A stretch of 64,000 bases of DNA. Source: Apricaphanius iberus (Eukaryota; Chordata; Actinopteri; Cyprinodontiformes; Aphaniidae). The stretch's first letter is position 1; every line of letters starts with the position of its first letter. Of the stretch, positions 33,187 through 44,970 are shown in pieces. The position numbers and the translations under genes are program-made. The notes beneath the pieces are model-generated. The model saw nothing but the letters and a program-made list of their open reading frames with translations, was not told where the DNA came from and did not search any database. The stretch spans positions 1,488,001 through 1,552,000 of the forward strand of contig JAPXFQ010000804.1 in NCBI GenBank assembly GCA_028564705.1. The letters are read 5' to 3'.

Positions 33187-33990
33187 AATCAATCAATAAA
33201 TCTTTATTTATAAAGCGCTTTTTAAACAGAGTTTCTCAAATTGCTTTACAGATTTAAAATGACCCCAAAACCCCCCAACCCCCCATACAAAAACCAAAAA
33301 CAAAATCATCATCGCAACTAGACCCCCTTCCCAACCCAACCCATCAGCCATACACACACAGTTAAAAGCTACAAAAACAGCAGGCTGAGTATAGATGAGC
33401 CAGGAAACGCCATCATGGGAGCAATCTGCATCGGCAGAAGCAGATCAGCAGCAGCAGCCATGGCACCGACCCAGGGCGCCCAGAGGAGCGACGGCTGGTA
33501 TCCCCACCTCCACCCAAGCGCTTACCGGGGGGCAACCAGGCAGCCACAGCCTACCACCGCCCCTGATGCAGGGGGCCCCCCGAGAGGAAACACTGGGAGG
33601 AAGATTAAAATAAATTAAAATATAAAGTGTATAAAATATAAAGTGTATAAAGTGTAAAACAATGCTAAGATAGAATCAAGATAAAAATGCAAAGCAGATT
33701 AATAAATAAACAGTTTAAAGCTAAACTAAAAATTAAATCAGGTTAAACATGCTGACCAGTTAAAAATATTAATAAATAATAATTAGTTAAAAGCTCGGTT
33801 AAAAAGATTAGTCTTGAGCCTGCTCTTATAAACATGAATGTTCTCTACGGCCCTGAGGTCCTCTGGCAGCTTGTTCCAGAGGTGAGGGCCATAATAATGG
33901 AAAGACGCATCCCCATGAGTTTGTGTCCTGACTTTGGGAATGGCTGCCAGAGGAGCGCAGAGACCGCAAGGGTTAATGCGGTAAAAGTTA
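33187..33990 (-). repeat. Retroelement 3' end, minus orientation
   Basis: The stretch begins 'aatcaatcaataaatctttatttataaagcgc' in outline and contains 'gctttacag'. Further in come 'ttgttccagaggtgaggg' and 'aatggaaagacgcatcc'. This order recurs in fish genomes as the 3' part of a non-LTR element read on the minus strand. The GC-rich part at 33,400-33,600 opens two frames by chance. Confidence 0.5.
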
Positions 33991-34015
33991 TACTTTTACT
34001 TGTGCTACTAATACT

Positions 34016-34393
34016 AATGGTGCATCAAAAAATGCTCACAAAGCGACTAGTTTGACGGCTATACATTCTTAGGCTGAAGCTTGCAAAAACGCATGGGTGG
34101 GCCTTTCTCTGCTGGATGTTTTAAATAATGGAGGATTGTGATTGGCTTGACAATGTTGATTTCAGGCGAAATCACTACAGTGATCTGATTGGTCGACGCT
34201 TTTAACACGCTGCGTCAAGAGTGTCAAAAGTTCAGTTAGCTGGACTTCTGTATTGCTGGCATTTGACATTTCAAAAATGTATGCGGCCAACGCTCACAAA
34301 GCACTGCAGAACCTCTGACGGCCTCAACCATAGACTTTACATGTAATCTTGCCGCTCTTGACATTGACGATTGGGGTGGTGTGAACGCACCAT
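34016..34393. mobile_element. Possible MITE with ATGGTGC ends
   Basis: The right end GTGTGAACGCACCATAA and a diverged left end near 34,018 (ATGGTGCATCAAAA) may be inverted ends of a hAT-like MITE seen in fish. Identity is low and no duplication was resolved. Confidence 0.3.
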
Positions 34394-34909
34394 AAAACAG
34401 AAAGCCTTTTTGTTCATACTGTAGGTAAACAAACACTGTTTCCCCATGACTAACATTAAGCTAAACACCTGAGTAACTTAAGCTTTTTTATTAACAAAAT
34501 CCTCAGTTGTGTGGTTCATAGATCGTTATTAAGACACCTGACCGTAGCAGATCGTAATTTTGTACTGAGAGTTAGAATTGTTCAGCTCCAGCTGAAACTA
34601 ACATGTTGTGAGCTTTTGAATTTATCTTCCCTCAATACAATTCCCAAAAATGTTTACAATACAGTGTAATGTGTTTGGCTTTTTGATGTAGTTATACGTA
34701 AGCCACTATGCTAAGTCATTGTTTTGTTAATTCTACAGAACTTGTATTAAAGTGTAAATTATTACATGCTGTGTATTGTATTTCCTAAACATTTAATATA
34801 TTTAGCACTTATTTCAAAAAGTTATAATGAAGCAAAATATTAAGTAGGAACATCTCGAATTGTTAAATTTGTATAGTTTTAGACCAAAAAGCAAAACCTA
34901 GAATAGTAG

Positions 34910-35310
34910 AACATATTGAGTTGATTTTCTGTACGTTTTTAAGTTGGATCAGAGTAGTTAAAATGAACTTAGAATTTTAATTTAATCAGAATGAAATTAT
35001 AACTTTAATCAAACCTTATATTTCAATTAGAACAAACTTGATTCAATTGTGTGTTACCAGTTGAGATGTTTTTTTCAAGTTCTTTCAAATAAAGAATTTT
35101 TTCAACATATTGAGTTGATTTTCTGTAAATTTTTAAGTTGGTTCAAAGTAGTTAGGTCATTTCAATTAACTTAAAATTTTAAAGAAATATGAATGAAAAT
35201 CTAACTTCAATTAAACCTTATATTTCACTTTGAACAAACTAGATTCAATTGTGTGTTACCAGTTGACATGGTTTTTTCAAGTTATTTAAAAGAAATACTT
35301 TTTTCAGTGT
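34910..35310. repeat. 194-bp tandem duplication, two diverged units
   Basis: AACATATTGAGTTGATTTTC starts both units (34,910 and 35,104). Common blocks in the same order include AAACCTTATATTTCA, GATTCAATTGTGTGTTACC and TTTTTTCAAGTT. The array ends near TTTTTTCAGTGTAT. The two units differ at scattered positions (roughly 80-85% identical by eye). Confidence 0.85.
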
Positions 35311-38300
35311 ATCTTGCACGTTTACTTCCATATATGGAGTTTTCTGTTATTAGAACAGGCCCTGACTGAGCACTTCCTTCTAGCCTTCCTAGACATGTTC
35401 TATGAAGAGAAAAAAAAAAACCTTCTTGATGCTTATAATGAAATGCCCGCTTCGCACACAGGGCCTATGGCTGCCTGACTGGGAGATGTCACTGCAGCAA
35501 TAGGGCAATTCAAATTCCATTTATTTTGAAGAATATATCAATAAACTGTGTAGTCCATGAAATTTTAAAATAATTTATGTTTGGACCATTCCACAAGATA
35601 ATGTCAAGGATTCCAAAGCTAGTATTCATGTGTGCTCTGGATTATCACCTTCTTACACACCAAACATAGTCTAGGTTTTAACCATGTAGTTGTTGATTTA
35701 AAGGGAAGTTGACAAATTCAAAGGTTGTCTTCCACTTTAATAATTCCACTCAGTCGGAAGGCCCAGTTATCCTTTGTAGCTAAACAGACTCTAAGTATGA
35801 TGCTACTGCCACCATGTAGCAGTCCTTCAAAGTTTGAAAGTCTTAACTTTATTTATCCAAAGACACATTTTTAGCAAAATATTTCAGTCTATCTGTCATT
35901 TGAGTGTAAACTATATTTCCAGAAGGCATTTGGCTTTTTCATTTGGACAGCTGTAAGTTCTGTCATGCTTGTAGCTGCTGGTTTTGAAGCAGGCGATTCT
36001 TCTCCTTTACTGGCATCCTCACGGTCCACGTTGAACTGATTAACACACTTCACAGTGGACTATGACACTGGCGTTTCAGCACCTTTCAGCTTATGACAGG
36101 AATGAACCTTGGTAATTAGGGTCTAGTTTTTGGTGTAACAGCGAGACAATTAATCAAGAAGTACCTTAAAACTGGCTATGCTTCTGGAATAGCCCCGACG
36201 TGATGGCTGATGACTATGAAACGATTTCTGCACAACTTGTTAACAGATTAGGGTTTTTCCAGGCTAGGTAGAATTTTTTAATTACTAAATTCAAAACTGA
36301 TACATCTTACTCTTGATCTTATTCTTGGTTTCAGAATTTCTTAAAGTTGTATTTCATATTAGTAACCCCCCGCTACCAGAAAGTGACTGGTTCGCTAAAC
36401 TACCAAGCATCATTTTATCTTGACACCACAAATAGACTGATGAGGCCACACTCATTTTGAGAAGAAGATACTTGTAAAAGCGTTCTACTTTACTTAGAAT
36501 GTGGTTATCTAAAATAGGCAGACTTATAAGAATGTTTTTAGAGTTTATAATAGTTTTCTCACTCTAATGCTGTAGACACAGTTGATCTTGGGATTCACAG
36601 TAGATTTTTTGGAGTGACTCAGTCTGTTTCACTCAAAGGTGAATGTGTGCTTTCCATCAAGCATTTATATTGACACTGACAGACAGCGTGATAAATTAGA
36701 CTGGATAAATCCATTCTTCAATGACTTCAGAGATGTCTCCCCACCATTAGTCATTCACACTGGATATCTCTGCAAGAGTCCATCATTGCTGCTCTGGGAA
36801 ACACATCTGCAGACCTTGAGACAGACCCCGAAATGGGCTTGCAACTGAACCAATACTGCTTGGGCTGCTGGGACTGCTGGGTGGGGGGATGAAAAAGGGG
36901 AACAGCAGTCAGGCAGATGTATGGCCTGGACCCCTGCCAAGCAGTACCATCAAAGCAGCTCCTACATCCTATCTCAATATGAGAAGACAGAAAGGAAGAG
37001 AGCACAGTAGAAAAGCAGCAGGGAGTAGGACTAAAACGAGGGCAAAGACCAATACTCCATGGTAGAACATCTTCCAAAAGAATCATTACAGGGAATAACA
37101 CACACAACCTGGTTAATCAGTAGAGCAAACTCTTAATTAAATGATAGAAAATATGTAATTAATGAAAAAATATTTCATCGTGCAAACACCTCGGTTAATA
37201 AAGCATTTTAAAGAGTGTATTGTTCCTTGACATTTCAGTGGAAAGTTGAATCAGTCCTTCAGGGCCTTCAAAAAAAATCTGTATTTAACATATGCACAGA
37301 TGGTTGGAATATTTTTTTTTTAAGTACCCCACTTCCCCCTGCTTCTGGTGTAGGAAAGAAATTTAGATTTTTGGCCGTTTCCAAGAGCCCTGCAAGATGA
37401 GACATGGACCTTTGACAGGTGTTTGTTTGAATATCAAACAGAGGCATCGAGGCCTGCAGATGGCACACAGATTGCATTCCAGACAGGGGCTTCAGTCTGG
37501 GCCCCAAGTGGTGGGAGTAAGACCATCTTTGCTCTTCAGCAGGCCTCCAGAGGAATCAGTTTCCAAATCCCTCCACTGTTACTATCATCGCTATCATCAA
37601 CGCCTTCGCCAATGGATTTGATGTCTGTAGACAGTTTGTCCACAGAGGAGCAGCAAAGCACTTTGTTCTTTCACAAACTTTGAGCATAAAATCTCAGAGA
37701 CCTAGATAAGAGAGTGATGATTGCTTTTGTGCAAGGCCAGTGTCTAATTTAAACTTTAAAGCACAGTTCGAGTGCTCTTTTTTTAGGCTTTTTATGGGAA
37801 GGTTCTTCATTAAAGCTCTGGTATTCAGTTAGATGGAGATAGTTTGTACATTTTTAAAGACAAGGCTGAGAGTAACATTATGAGTTAATTTCTTAAAGAT
37901 ATCCCCATCAGACAATATCACACAATACATTGGTATAGTGCTACCGGATGTTCCCTACAGATGTTTTTTGTTTAGCTGTTTTTTTACATTTTATAACATA
38001 TCGTGCTGGTCTTAGTTTGATGGAGGTTGAGACATTGAGACATAAGATAATCTTTTGATAAAACAACAGCTTATCTGCTGTTGTTTTGCTAATATCATTT
38101 TTGATGCATCATATTGGACTCTCCAGCATGCAGGTTACTGGTACAACAAGAGCTGGTGTTGGCAGTGATTCAACATTAATTCTATTAATTTAATGGTTGG
38201 TTGCAGCTGCCATCAATCTTGGACCTTGTCTTTGGTAATTTTGTTATGCAAAGACTAACATCTGTTCAATCTAGATGCCACCACGACAATCAGTAGCCCC

Positions 38301-38397
38301 TTTCACAAAACACTTCAAGCCAGGAGTTGTGCCAAGCACAGATGCTGTAAGGCAATAGTCAACCAGTCTCTGTTGAGCCCCTGACTTGCCAAGTAAG
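35311..38397. other. Gene-free stretch
   Basis: No gene can be supported. A GC-richer island at about 36,780-37,110 and another at 37,390-37,690 are open in more than one frame, but show no domain or splice pattern I recognise. The rest is AT-rich, apparently unique DNA. Confidence 0.4.
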
Positions 38398-38405
38398 GTA
38401 GTCAC

Positions 38406-39016
38406 TAAGGACAGGCACCAATATTGGCATATTGGCTTTGTGTTGATATGATAATAAGTTGTCTGTGTTGGATTTTAAGTCCGTTTTGGATGTCAGCTTG
38501 CTGTGTGGTGCAGAGTTTAAATGCTCTTTATTTATGTTGATTTATGCATAATGGTTCACTGTATACCCTGCCTCTCCCCCGTTGACAGCTAGAGATAGGC
38601 ACCAGCCTCCCCGCGACCCCTTGAGGAATAAGCGTTTCAGAAAATGGATGGATACTAGGATGGATGGTTCACTGTGTAGCTTCAGTACATTTCTTAGTGA
38701 GTTACCGCTTCTTTAAAAATAGGAAAAGATTTCTGTTAACGTGATGTTTTCAAACTTAAATTAGTGCTAACAATTAACAAAGGTATTGTCATATTTAGTA
38801 ATGGTGATTAATTCACAGCTACCCTGTGATTAATTAAATCATTTTTTATTGTTTAACAGCCCTACTAAAAATTTAAAATAAGAGGGTTTTTGGACGAAGT
38901 TTGTATGTTTTCCATTCATTAAGCACCATTTCGAGCACCATTTAAGCATTGGCACTGTTTCAGAAGTACCGGTTTGGCACCAGTATTGGACAAAACCTAA
39001 ACGATACCCATCCCTA
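38406..39016. mobile_element. Second copy of the composite hAT element
   Basis: It is flanked by a perfect 8-bp duplication, GTAGTCAC (38,398-38,405 and 39,017-39,024). The right ~250 bp match 21,500-21,754, including the remnant end 'ttaacagccctactaaaaat' of the inner element and the terminal 'cgatacccatcccta'. The left end is diverged (TAAGGACAGGCACC). It lacks the Gypsy insertion, so it shows what the locus at 12.7-21.8 kb looked like before. Confidence 0.85.
38564..38663 (+). mobile_element. 5'-truncated SINE tail inserted in the hAT copy
   Basis: Only the last ~100 bases of the SINE family are present ('ccgttgacagctagagatag' to 'aaaatggatggatac..ggatgg'). They are flanked by a 12-bp duplication, ATGGTTCACTGT (38,551-38,562 and 38,664-38,675). 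The empty site survives in the copy at 13,182-13,193, confirming the boundaries. Confidence 0.85.
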
Positions 39017-39654
39017 GTAGTCACAAGCCTGTATCAGCTCACTTGTATAAGGGCAAGCTAAGTTTGCGGACCAAGAGACTGATATAATCATGGCATAATA
39101 TTTGTGCAACCAGCCAGCAGTAGGATTCAAAAGCACAAAGAATGAGAAATCATTTTGAGTAAGAAGGCGAGACATAAAATTAACATTTTTGCAAAAACAA
39201 TATTGTCTCTAATTATTCGTTTTAAAAAGAATGGTGTAGAAGCAACTAAATTAGTTTGTACTGCAATGTCACAAAACTGTCATTCCAATTTAAATCCAAT
39301 GATTAAGAAACTCTCTTTCAATTAAGCTATTAATTTGAAGTACATTTTCTTCTTTATTTTCTTTTGTTGCCAAAGTTTGTTATAAGTGTCAATTTGTGAG
39401 CAACAAATATCTATTGAAAATTTGAACATTACAATTCTACATGAAAATAAAGTAGAACAAAAATTTGGTTGCCTCTATGTATCCAAAAAAATTTGAGTAT
39501 TATAAAATAGAAAAAAAAGAGGTTTCATTTTGAATTTTGAAAAAATAATTTTTATTTTGAAAAAATAATCTTAGAATAATAATAGACATTCCTCATTTTT
39601 AGTTATTTTTAAAAAGTAATGCAAGGGATATTAGAAAAATTTGAATATTTTGAA

Positions 39655-40948
39655 AAACTTAATTTATCTCAGTAATTCAACTTAAAAGTTTAAACTAATA
39701 TATGATATAGACTCTTTCCAGCCTTTATCAGTTATGATTTTAATGATTATCATTCACATCTTATGTAAAATATATCACAGAAACATAGAAAATAACGTAA
39801 AATCAATACAAGGATTTTAAATAGGGAAATGTCAGACCTCTGAAAAGTATTATCAGTCATATTTGGTTTGGCCCCATTTTGTATCAACTACTGCCTCAAT
39901 GTGGCGTGGCATGGATGCTATCAACCTGTGTCACTGCTGAGATGTTATGAAAGACCAGGATCTTCAATAGCGGCCTTCAGCTCTTCTGCATTATTTGGTC
40001 TTCTCATCTTTTTCTTGAAAATGCCCCACACATCCCCTATGGGGTCAGGTCAGGGAGTAATCTCAGAGTCAACCAGGTTTTGGTATTTTGGCAGTGTGGA
40101 CAGGTGCCAAGTCCCGCTGGAAAATGAAGTCAGCATCTCCATAAAGCTTATGTGTGGAGGAAAGCATGAAGTGCTCCAAAATGGGACTCCAGGGACTTCA
40201 CGCTTCTTTGATTGTGTGCCTCTACATTCTTCCTACTGAGTCTGTGAACTTGGTTTCCACATTAGATGCAAAATTTGCTCTCATCAGAAAAGAGGACTTC
40301 GACCACTGAGCTGAGTTGTTCACAAGTGATTTGACAAGAGAAATATGACATTTGAAGCCCATGTCCAGGATCCGTCTGTGTGTGGTGGCTCTTGGTGCAC
40401 TAACTCCAGCCTCAATCCACCCCTTGTGAAGGTCCTCAGAATTTTTGAATGGCCTTTTCCTGACAATCCTCTCCAGGTTGCAGTAATTCCCGCTGCTTGT
40501 GCACCTTTTTCTGCCATACTATTTCCTTACACATTACTTTCTATTAATGTGCTTTGATGCAGCACTTTGGGAACATCCAACTCCTTTTGCAGTTACCTTT
40601 TCAGACTGTACCTCCTTATGGAGGGTGTCAGTGATGGTTGTCTGCACAACCGTCCGGTCAGCAGTCTCTCCCCAATGATTATGATTCCTACTGAACCAAT
40701 CTGAAAGACAATTTAAAGGAACCATTTGTAGGTGCTTTTGATTAATTAGCTGATTAGAGTGTAAGACTTTAAGCCTAAAATATTGAACCAAATTTTCTGA
40801 GAGTTTGCTGTAATGTTTATTTTAACAAATAAAGGTCTGAAATATCTCACCTTGCATGTAATGAGTATATTTTAGTTTCACCTTTTAAGTTGAATTACTG
40901 AAATATTATTTTCATACGTTGTTCTATTTTTTGAGTTTCACTTCTATA
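39655..40948 (-). mobile_element. Tc1/mariner relic with ~50-bp or longer inverted ends
   Basis: CAGTAATTCAACTTAAAAG occurs near the left end (about 39,671) and in reverse complement near the right end (about 40,905). AT-rich flanks can be paired further. Between them the minus strand carries decayed Tc1-like transposase sequence. The outer boundaries are approximate. Confidence 0.7.
39860..40330 (-). pseudogene. Broken Tc1-like transposase fragment
   Basis: Translation of the minus strand in shifting frames gives phrases such as DLAPVHTAK and HRLIASMPRHIEAVV. These match the second catalytic-Asp region and the C-terminus of Tc1-like transposases. Stops and frameshifts break it several times, and the DDE triad cannot be read in one frame. 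It is a fossil. Confidence 0.65.
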
Positions 40949-40950
40949 TT

Positions 40951-42719
40951 TGCGCTTATACAGGAAAAAGTAAGGGTACTGCATCTGCTTTTTAAAGCTT
41001 TGGTAGATTTTACATCAGCAGCCGGCTCGCCCCTCTCCTTGAGGGTGGCAGACTGACAGCGTGCATGTAGGCAGAGCTATTTGATGCATAGGTAACCTCA
41101 GATTCTCCCCACATTCTCCACCAGAACTTTGCAAAGAAAATACATTTGGAATTCTTACAGTGAACAACCCGCTGAGGAGGATAGAGTCTTTTCACCCTAC
41201 TGTTTCATTGTGTGCACCCAACCCCCTCCCCCTGCTGCTTTTTTACTGTAACAATGACTTGTGGATGAATGCAACACCTCCCACCAAAACCCCCGCACTT
41301 TCCTGATCCTAAACCATGGTGAGGTAAAAAACCCTATTGTTATTTTCCTAACCCAGATGCTTGACAAAATCCACTATCTGTGTCTCAGACTGAAATTTGT
41401 CTTCAAGAATGCAGATCATTGCCAAGTAGAGTACTCCACCTGAGTTGGAGTTGGGGCACAGAGAAGCAGATGTTAGAAAAGCTGAACAGAAGTTTTGTCT
41501 ACTTTTCACTAGCAGCCTGCTCTCTATAGGTCAGACATCTCTAATCAAAGTTTCTGCGAATCGTTCGTCCCATAAACACAGAAAGTTTTCATTGTATGCT
41601 CAGTCTGACAGAAACCACATGACACGGGTAATTGTGAAAAGCCAATAAAATTGCCCACATGCTAACACTAGCATGACATTTGGAAAACACAATGTGACCA
41701 CATGTTGTAAATGAACTGCGACAAAACAAGTGGCTTGGGCTGCTAATCTACAGCGCTTCAAAAGTGAGACTTTATTAGATATAGTCAAATAGATCCGAAG
41801 TGCTACATTATGTTCGTGACAAACAGGCCCAATTTAGCAGGCAGTTACTGGAACCTCGCTTCTTCTGAAGGCAGTTAAGTCTAACTCACAAAGAGTTCAA
41901 TGTGAGGAAAGTTCCTTAAACAAACTCGAACCTTGAACAAAAGAGGGATGGAGGAATCTGTGCTGAAAGAATGTGGGTCCTCTTTCAGCGGTTGGTATGC
42001 TTACGGGACCTCCTGTCAAGGAGAAAAAAAAATCCAGGAAGAAACAAACTGATGAAATGAAAAACAATTCCAACCTCCTGCAGCCTGCTGATTGATTGAT
42101 TACGACTTGTCACATTTCTCTCTCATTCAGCTTGCAAAAGGCAAGAGTGAGTTTAGACATCTAAATTCACACCACAACAGTTTCAAGTTAAAATGTACAT
42201 CTTTAATTAAATCCAACTTTTGTTCTTTTTATTGCTGTGAATATATATTCATGGGAACCAACTGTGAAGCAATTTATTTTTTAATTACCAGTGTATACGT
42301 AGTGTAAAATGATCTAATGCTAGTAGAGCCGACTGTTACAGCTATAATCCAAATAGAGGCGAGCATAAGGCACTCATGGGAAACTGCTTTTAATGTCATT
42401 GCACTGATATCGTCAGTGGGTTTTTTTCACTCGCCTGCAGCCACATCAGAGTTGTCTGAAGTTAATGCTAATGCAAACCAAACATCTATGCTACCTCAGC
42501 AATGGAAGAATTTAAAACAGTGTAACTCTGATGGTTCATGAAGCATTCAATGGAGATTGTCAAGTGTTAACTTACGCTGTTAGTATATATATATATTTTA
42601 TTAAACAGGAAAACAATCTTTTTTATATGACTTGTTATTTTGATTTTACACAATTCATTTTGATGTTTGATTTGGTATAGATAATTGTAGAACTAGTCAT
42701 GCAGTTAAAAATAGGGAAC
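40951..42719. other. Gene-free stretch
   Basis: No gene or bounded repeat is recognised. A short (TA)n tract lies near 42,580. Confidence 0.4.
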
Positions 42720-42990
42720 TTAAAGAAGCCTGCTTGGATGGAAGAAGTCCAGCTTAGATATTGCTACATGCTGAGTAGAGGAGGGAATCAACATGTGAGA
42801 GAGGATGCCCTGGTCAGGTGAAACTAGATTACACTTTTTGGGGTACAAACAAAACACATTGTTTTTGGTAGTAAACATGCACTTTACAGACACATCATGA
42901 CATGGTGGTGGAAGCACCATGGTGTGGGACTGCTTTTTTCCCCCATAAGGACAGCAAAGCTACTGATCGAAAATGGACAAAGATAAATAA
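42720..42990 (+). mobile_element. Tc1-like fragment
   Basis: 'catggtggtggaagcacc' followed by 'atggtgtgggactgctttt' is the nucleotide form of the KHGGGSVMVWGCF-type segment in Tc1 transposases. The surrounding ~200 bases align loosely with the same region. No ends were seen. Confidence 0.5.
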
Positions 42991-43353
42991 AGGACTGTGC
43001 TATAAAAAAAGTAAGTTGCACAGCAGTTGAGATTGGGATGAAGGTTCCTATTTCAGTAAACTACACTGACACTAAGCAAATAGAAAAATAAAATGGAATA
43101 GTTTAAATCTAAGTGGAAGTGTGGAAAAATATGTTAACATCTGGTCACCATTCAACCTGTGTTTGAGACATTATACAAAGATAAATGTCGTCATCTTTCA
43201 GTATCTAGCTGTCAAAAGCTGGTCAAAGCAAAATACTTCAAGTTTCAATTGCATCAAGATGGTGGTTCTGGAAAGAACTGACTCAGATGGGCTGAATATA
43301 AATATCACATAAATTAACGTTTTTAGTTATAATTTTCAACAGATATAACTACT

Positions 43354-44608
43354 ATGAGCCTGATTTATCATGTTTCTTAATAGTGACCACAATATTGCAT
43401 GTGCCACAAACATTGTGCGCCTGTGGGTTGTCCTGTATTTGCGGGTGATCTACTAAGATTGCATGAGCATTTCATACCAGACGCAAGGAGCAGCATTTAG
43501 ATAAGGAGTTTGTGGCCGCTGATGTAAGCTGTGCTATATCTAGAGAGAGGAGGAATATGTGAAGGATTCATGATGTGTCTTTGACAAAATAAAGGAGAAA
43601 AATTGACATACGAATCTATTCTATAGCTGTTATACTATCGCTGCTAATTACTATTAGGTTAGAATGTTGTGAAGTATACTGTATTTCTCGTTTGTCAGTA
43701 ATAAACTTAATGTGTGCGGTGTACATACGCTGCTCTTGCTCCATGCCGGCATCATAATTCAGATTCAAATTTATTAAAGCTGCAACAAGTCCAGAACAAG
43801 GTCGTTAAGATTTTTATATTCTACAAATGTTGTTGAAATGCACAGAACTTTATCATGGCCTCTATTAAATGTCAAGACGCAGTAGAAAAAAAAAGTTATC
43901 CTGAAAATATATAATCTGAAAGTCATAATTTTGTTTTTTTAAATGATATATATATACAGAATACATATAATATATAATATATATATATATATATATACTG
44001 TATATAGCCATTTTGTCATTGTGGTACTGTATACAATTACTAGATTTTATCAATTGGAACCCAGGAGATTAACCTCGAAACTAATGAGGATCCATGAGGA
44101 TCACAACTCACTGTGTTCCTAGCCCATCTTCAGCAGGCGGAGACATGCTGAGCATACAGTGAGCTATGATGCGTCTTCAGGGGAAAAACAGGAAAATATT
44201 TACATAACTGTCAGGTTCATGACCATTAGAGTGTTAATTACTAATAGATAATACTGTGAGTGAATGACATTTTTCGTTTGTCAGTAATAAACTTATGTTA
44301 AATGATGTAGCGCAAAACTAAAACATGCTTTTCAGAAGCAATAAAAATAGGTGCTAAAATAGTTGGTGCATATATTTTTATGCGTAGTAAATTACACTTT
44401 ACATGGAGCGCCTACTTATTTACCAATATTTTCTTCTTACATTAACACCCATATCACACATTCAGCACAGGTAAAAGTGCTAATTGGATTGTGTGTGTCT
44501 TGCTCTGGGTTTAACAGATGCAATGCTCTCTGTGCCATGTTTGTAAATCAGCTACGGCCTGTTTTTTCGATGCTATGCAGTTTGCAGTTTGTTAATAATT
44601 CAGGCCCT
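43354..44608. mobile_element. Possible large MITE with GCCTGATTTA ends
   Basis: The left end 'gagcctgatttatcatg' and the right end, read inverted, 'gggcctgaattattaac' resemble a common fish MITE. Inside, CGTTTGTCAGTAATAAACTTA is present twice (about 43,690 and 44,273), preceded each time by a similar TTACTA word. An (AT)n run occupies 43,945-44,000. No target duplication was resolved. Confidence 0.4.
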
Positions 44609-44624
44609 AAATGTCATTAAACTT

Positions 44625-44970
44625 GGCAAGGTAAAGCAACTTTATTTGTATAGCAGACTTTTAACAACAAGGCAATTTAAAGTGCTTTACATAATTTTGG
44701 GATTAAATAAAAGTAGCAAGAAATACAAAATTAGAGACACATTGATCACTTACTCAAATGCAGCTCTAAACAGATTGTTTTTTAGCTTCAATTTAAAAGA
44801 GCTAAGTGTTTCAGCTGCTTTGCAATGGTCTAGAAGATTATTATTATAAGAAGAGAATAAAAACTGAAAGCTGCTTCTCCATGATTGGTTCTAATTCTAG
44901 GTGATTAGTAGACGAGAGTTCAAAGACCTGAGTGGTCACTGGCAATGGCGTTATTCTATAGTTGTGCAAA
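44625..44970 (-). repeat. Retroelement 3' end, minus orientation
   Basis: Starts 'ggcaaggtaaagcaacttt' followed by 'atttgtatagcag', then 'aaagtgctttaca', and further in 'aaaactgaaagctgcttctcc' and 'gacctgagtgg'. This is the same general structure as 33,187-33,990 and is familiar from many fish loci. Confidence 0.5.

Noticed and set aside
33395..33618. GC-rich overlapping frames
   Set aside because: Two frames are open at once in a GC-rich part of a retroelement remnant, so not coding.
36751..37107. 118-codon minus-strand frame
   Set aside because: Overlapping frames in a GC-richer island with no domain or splice pattern.
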